A stretch of DNA of 6,430 nucleotides from an uncultured Eubacteriales bacterium (GTDB lineage: Bacteria > Bacillota > Clostridia > Oscillospirales > Oscillospiraceae). Within the stretch, counting starts at the first letter, position 1. Each line of letters begins with the position of its first letter. Below, in pieces: positions 5,777 through 6,430 of the stretch. The notes beneath the pieces were generated by a model, which made no database searches, was not told the origin of the DNA, and saw only the letters and a list, made by a program, of their open reading frames with translations. Where the stretch lies: NCBI GenBank assembly GCA_905201305.1, contig CAJKNS010000137.1, positions 1-6,430 on the forward strand. Direction: 5' to 3'. The translations under genes and the position numbers were made by a program.

Positions 5777-6430
5777 CTACTCTGACTCCTCCAGGGGGGA
5801 GCGCTGCTGCTTCCGATACTGACCCGGGGTAACGCCGTCGGAATACTGGAGAGCGCGATAGAGCCGCCGGGGACTGCCAAAGCCCACATGCGCGGCAATT
5901 GCCTCATTGCTCAGTGCAGAATCCCGCAAAAGCTGCCTGGCACGGTCCAGACGAATCTCCATCAGGTAAGCGGAGGGGGAGGTTCCAACCAGCCGTCCGA
6001 AATCCCGGGAGAGCTGCTGAGGATGCAGACCAAAATGATGGGCAATGGATGTTACGGTCAGCTGGGGCTCCATATAGTGATCGCTGATGTAGGCGAGGAT
6101 TCGGTTCATCCATTGGGAGGAACTGCTGTCCGAGGGAGAAAACTCCCGTTCCAGCAGGCGAATGAATGCGGTGGTATGGGACAGCAGTACATCCATATTC
6201 TCCGCACCCAGAAAATCACCCAGATAGTGCGGGGTGACGTCGGACATGCATTGATCCTTGCCGGAACGGAAGGCAAGAAACCAGGCGGCGTTCTCCAGCA
6301 GGCAGAACAGTCGGAGCTTCATCAGCCCAATGTCGTTGGTCCCTGCCGTGCCCAGCGTGCAGAACAGCTCCTGGGCACAGATTGCCCCGCCGTCAAAGTC
6401 CAGATTAACCAGATTTAAAAACAGCCGCCG
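5777..6430 (-). CDS. AraC-family transcriptional regulator, C-terminal part (5' end outside window)
   Basis: This is a DNA-binding regulator of the AraC/XylS family; 217 residues are visible. The frame stays open from the ATG at 6322 through to the right edge (36 more codons, with LFLNLVNLDFDGG), and no ribosome site precedes that ATG, so the gene is cut by the window. The C-terminal AraC domain covers about visible residues 108-206. Its first HTH is around LTVTSIAHHFGLHPQQLSRD (124-143), and its second is around EAIAAHVGFGSPRRLYRA (about 176-193), then the family ending GVTPGQYR. The preceding helical segment (ELFCTLG.., LRLFCLLENAAWFLA) resembles the stretch ahead of the HTH in YesN-like regulators and large membrane-bound AraC sensors, but this is inference. 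It is read toward the lipoprotein operon and stops 5 bases before the direct repeats. It probably activates that operon in response to the ligand. Confidence 0.88.
   Translation of the reverse strand, partial: RRLFLNLVNLDFDGGAICAQELFCTLGTAGTNDIGLMKLRLFCLLENAAWFLAFRSGKDQCMSDVTPHYLGDFLGAENMDVLLSHTTAFIRLLEREFSPSDSSSSQWMNRILAYISDHYMEPQLTVTSIAHHFGLHPQQLSRDFGRLVGTSPSAYLMEIRLDRARQLLRDSALSNEAIAAHVGFGSPRRLYRALQYSDGVTPGQYRKQQRSPLEESE

Noticed and set aside
6320..6322. ATG as the start of the AraC regulator
   Set aside because: The frame is open for 36 more codons to the window edge with plausible protein sequence, and no Shine-Dalgarno sequence precedes this ATG.

Overview
The window (about 55% GC by eye) looks like a chromosomal segment of an anaerobic Firmicute, probably a gut clostridium of the Ruminococcaceae/Oscillospiraceae kind. 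This is an inference from three things: clostridial-type flavin/Fe-S 'old yellow enzyme' (OYE) oxidoreductases, a LipO-like solute-binding lipoprotein, and an AraC-type regulator that looks like the tail of a larger sensor. No rRNA, tRNA, CRISPR array, insertion sequence or phage gene was seen.

Layout. On the + strand, the left edge holds the C-terminal half of an OYE/FadH-type oxidoreductase (2-748), closed by a rho-independent terminator. A good sigma-A promoter (836-864) follows and drives a small single gene of unknown function (907-1260), which also ends at a strong hairpin. From about 1400 to the right edge every real gene is on the - strand. In transcription order these are the C-terminal part of an AraC regulator (entering from the right edge, stop at 5777), a control region (5673-5772), a solute-binding lipoprotein (5645-3855), a complete 675-aa OYE/FAD/Fe-S oxidoreductase (3828-1801) and a 126-aa protein with a Pro/Gly-rich N-terminus (1782-1402). 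The last three are 26 and 18 bases apart, each has its own ribosome binding site, and they form a tight operon.

How they may work together. The regulator ends just before two 13-bp direct repeats (12/13 identical, period exactly 20 bp). These lie immediately upstream of a weak -35/-10 pair, which is the geometry expected for AraC-family activation. The -10 box abuts an 11-bp terminator hairpin, so read-through from the regulator would be stopped, while transcripts starting at the operon promoter would lack most of the 5' arm of that hairpin. The operon pairs an extracellular binding lipoprotein with a cytoplasmic-looking flavoenzyme and a small beta-rich protein, with no ABC permease or ATPase in view. 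A plausible reading, and only inference, is sensing or uptake and then reduction of an unsaturated small molecule.

Most notable points: the permease-less lipoprotein/OYE/small-protein operon; the compact four-cysteine cluster and atypical active-site segment of the oxidoreductase; Gly/Pro-rich stretches in both operon-encoded cytoplasmic proteins; the promoter interlocked with a terminator; and a second OYE paralogue on the opposite strand.
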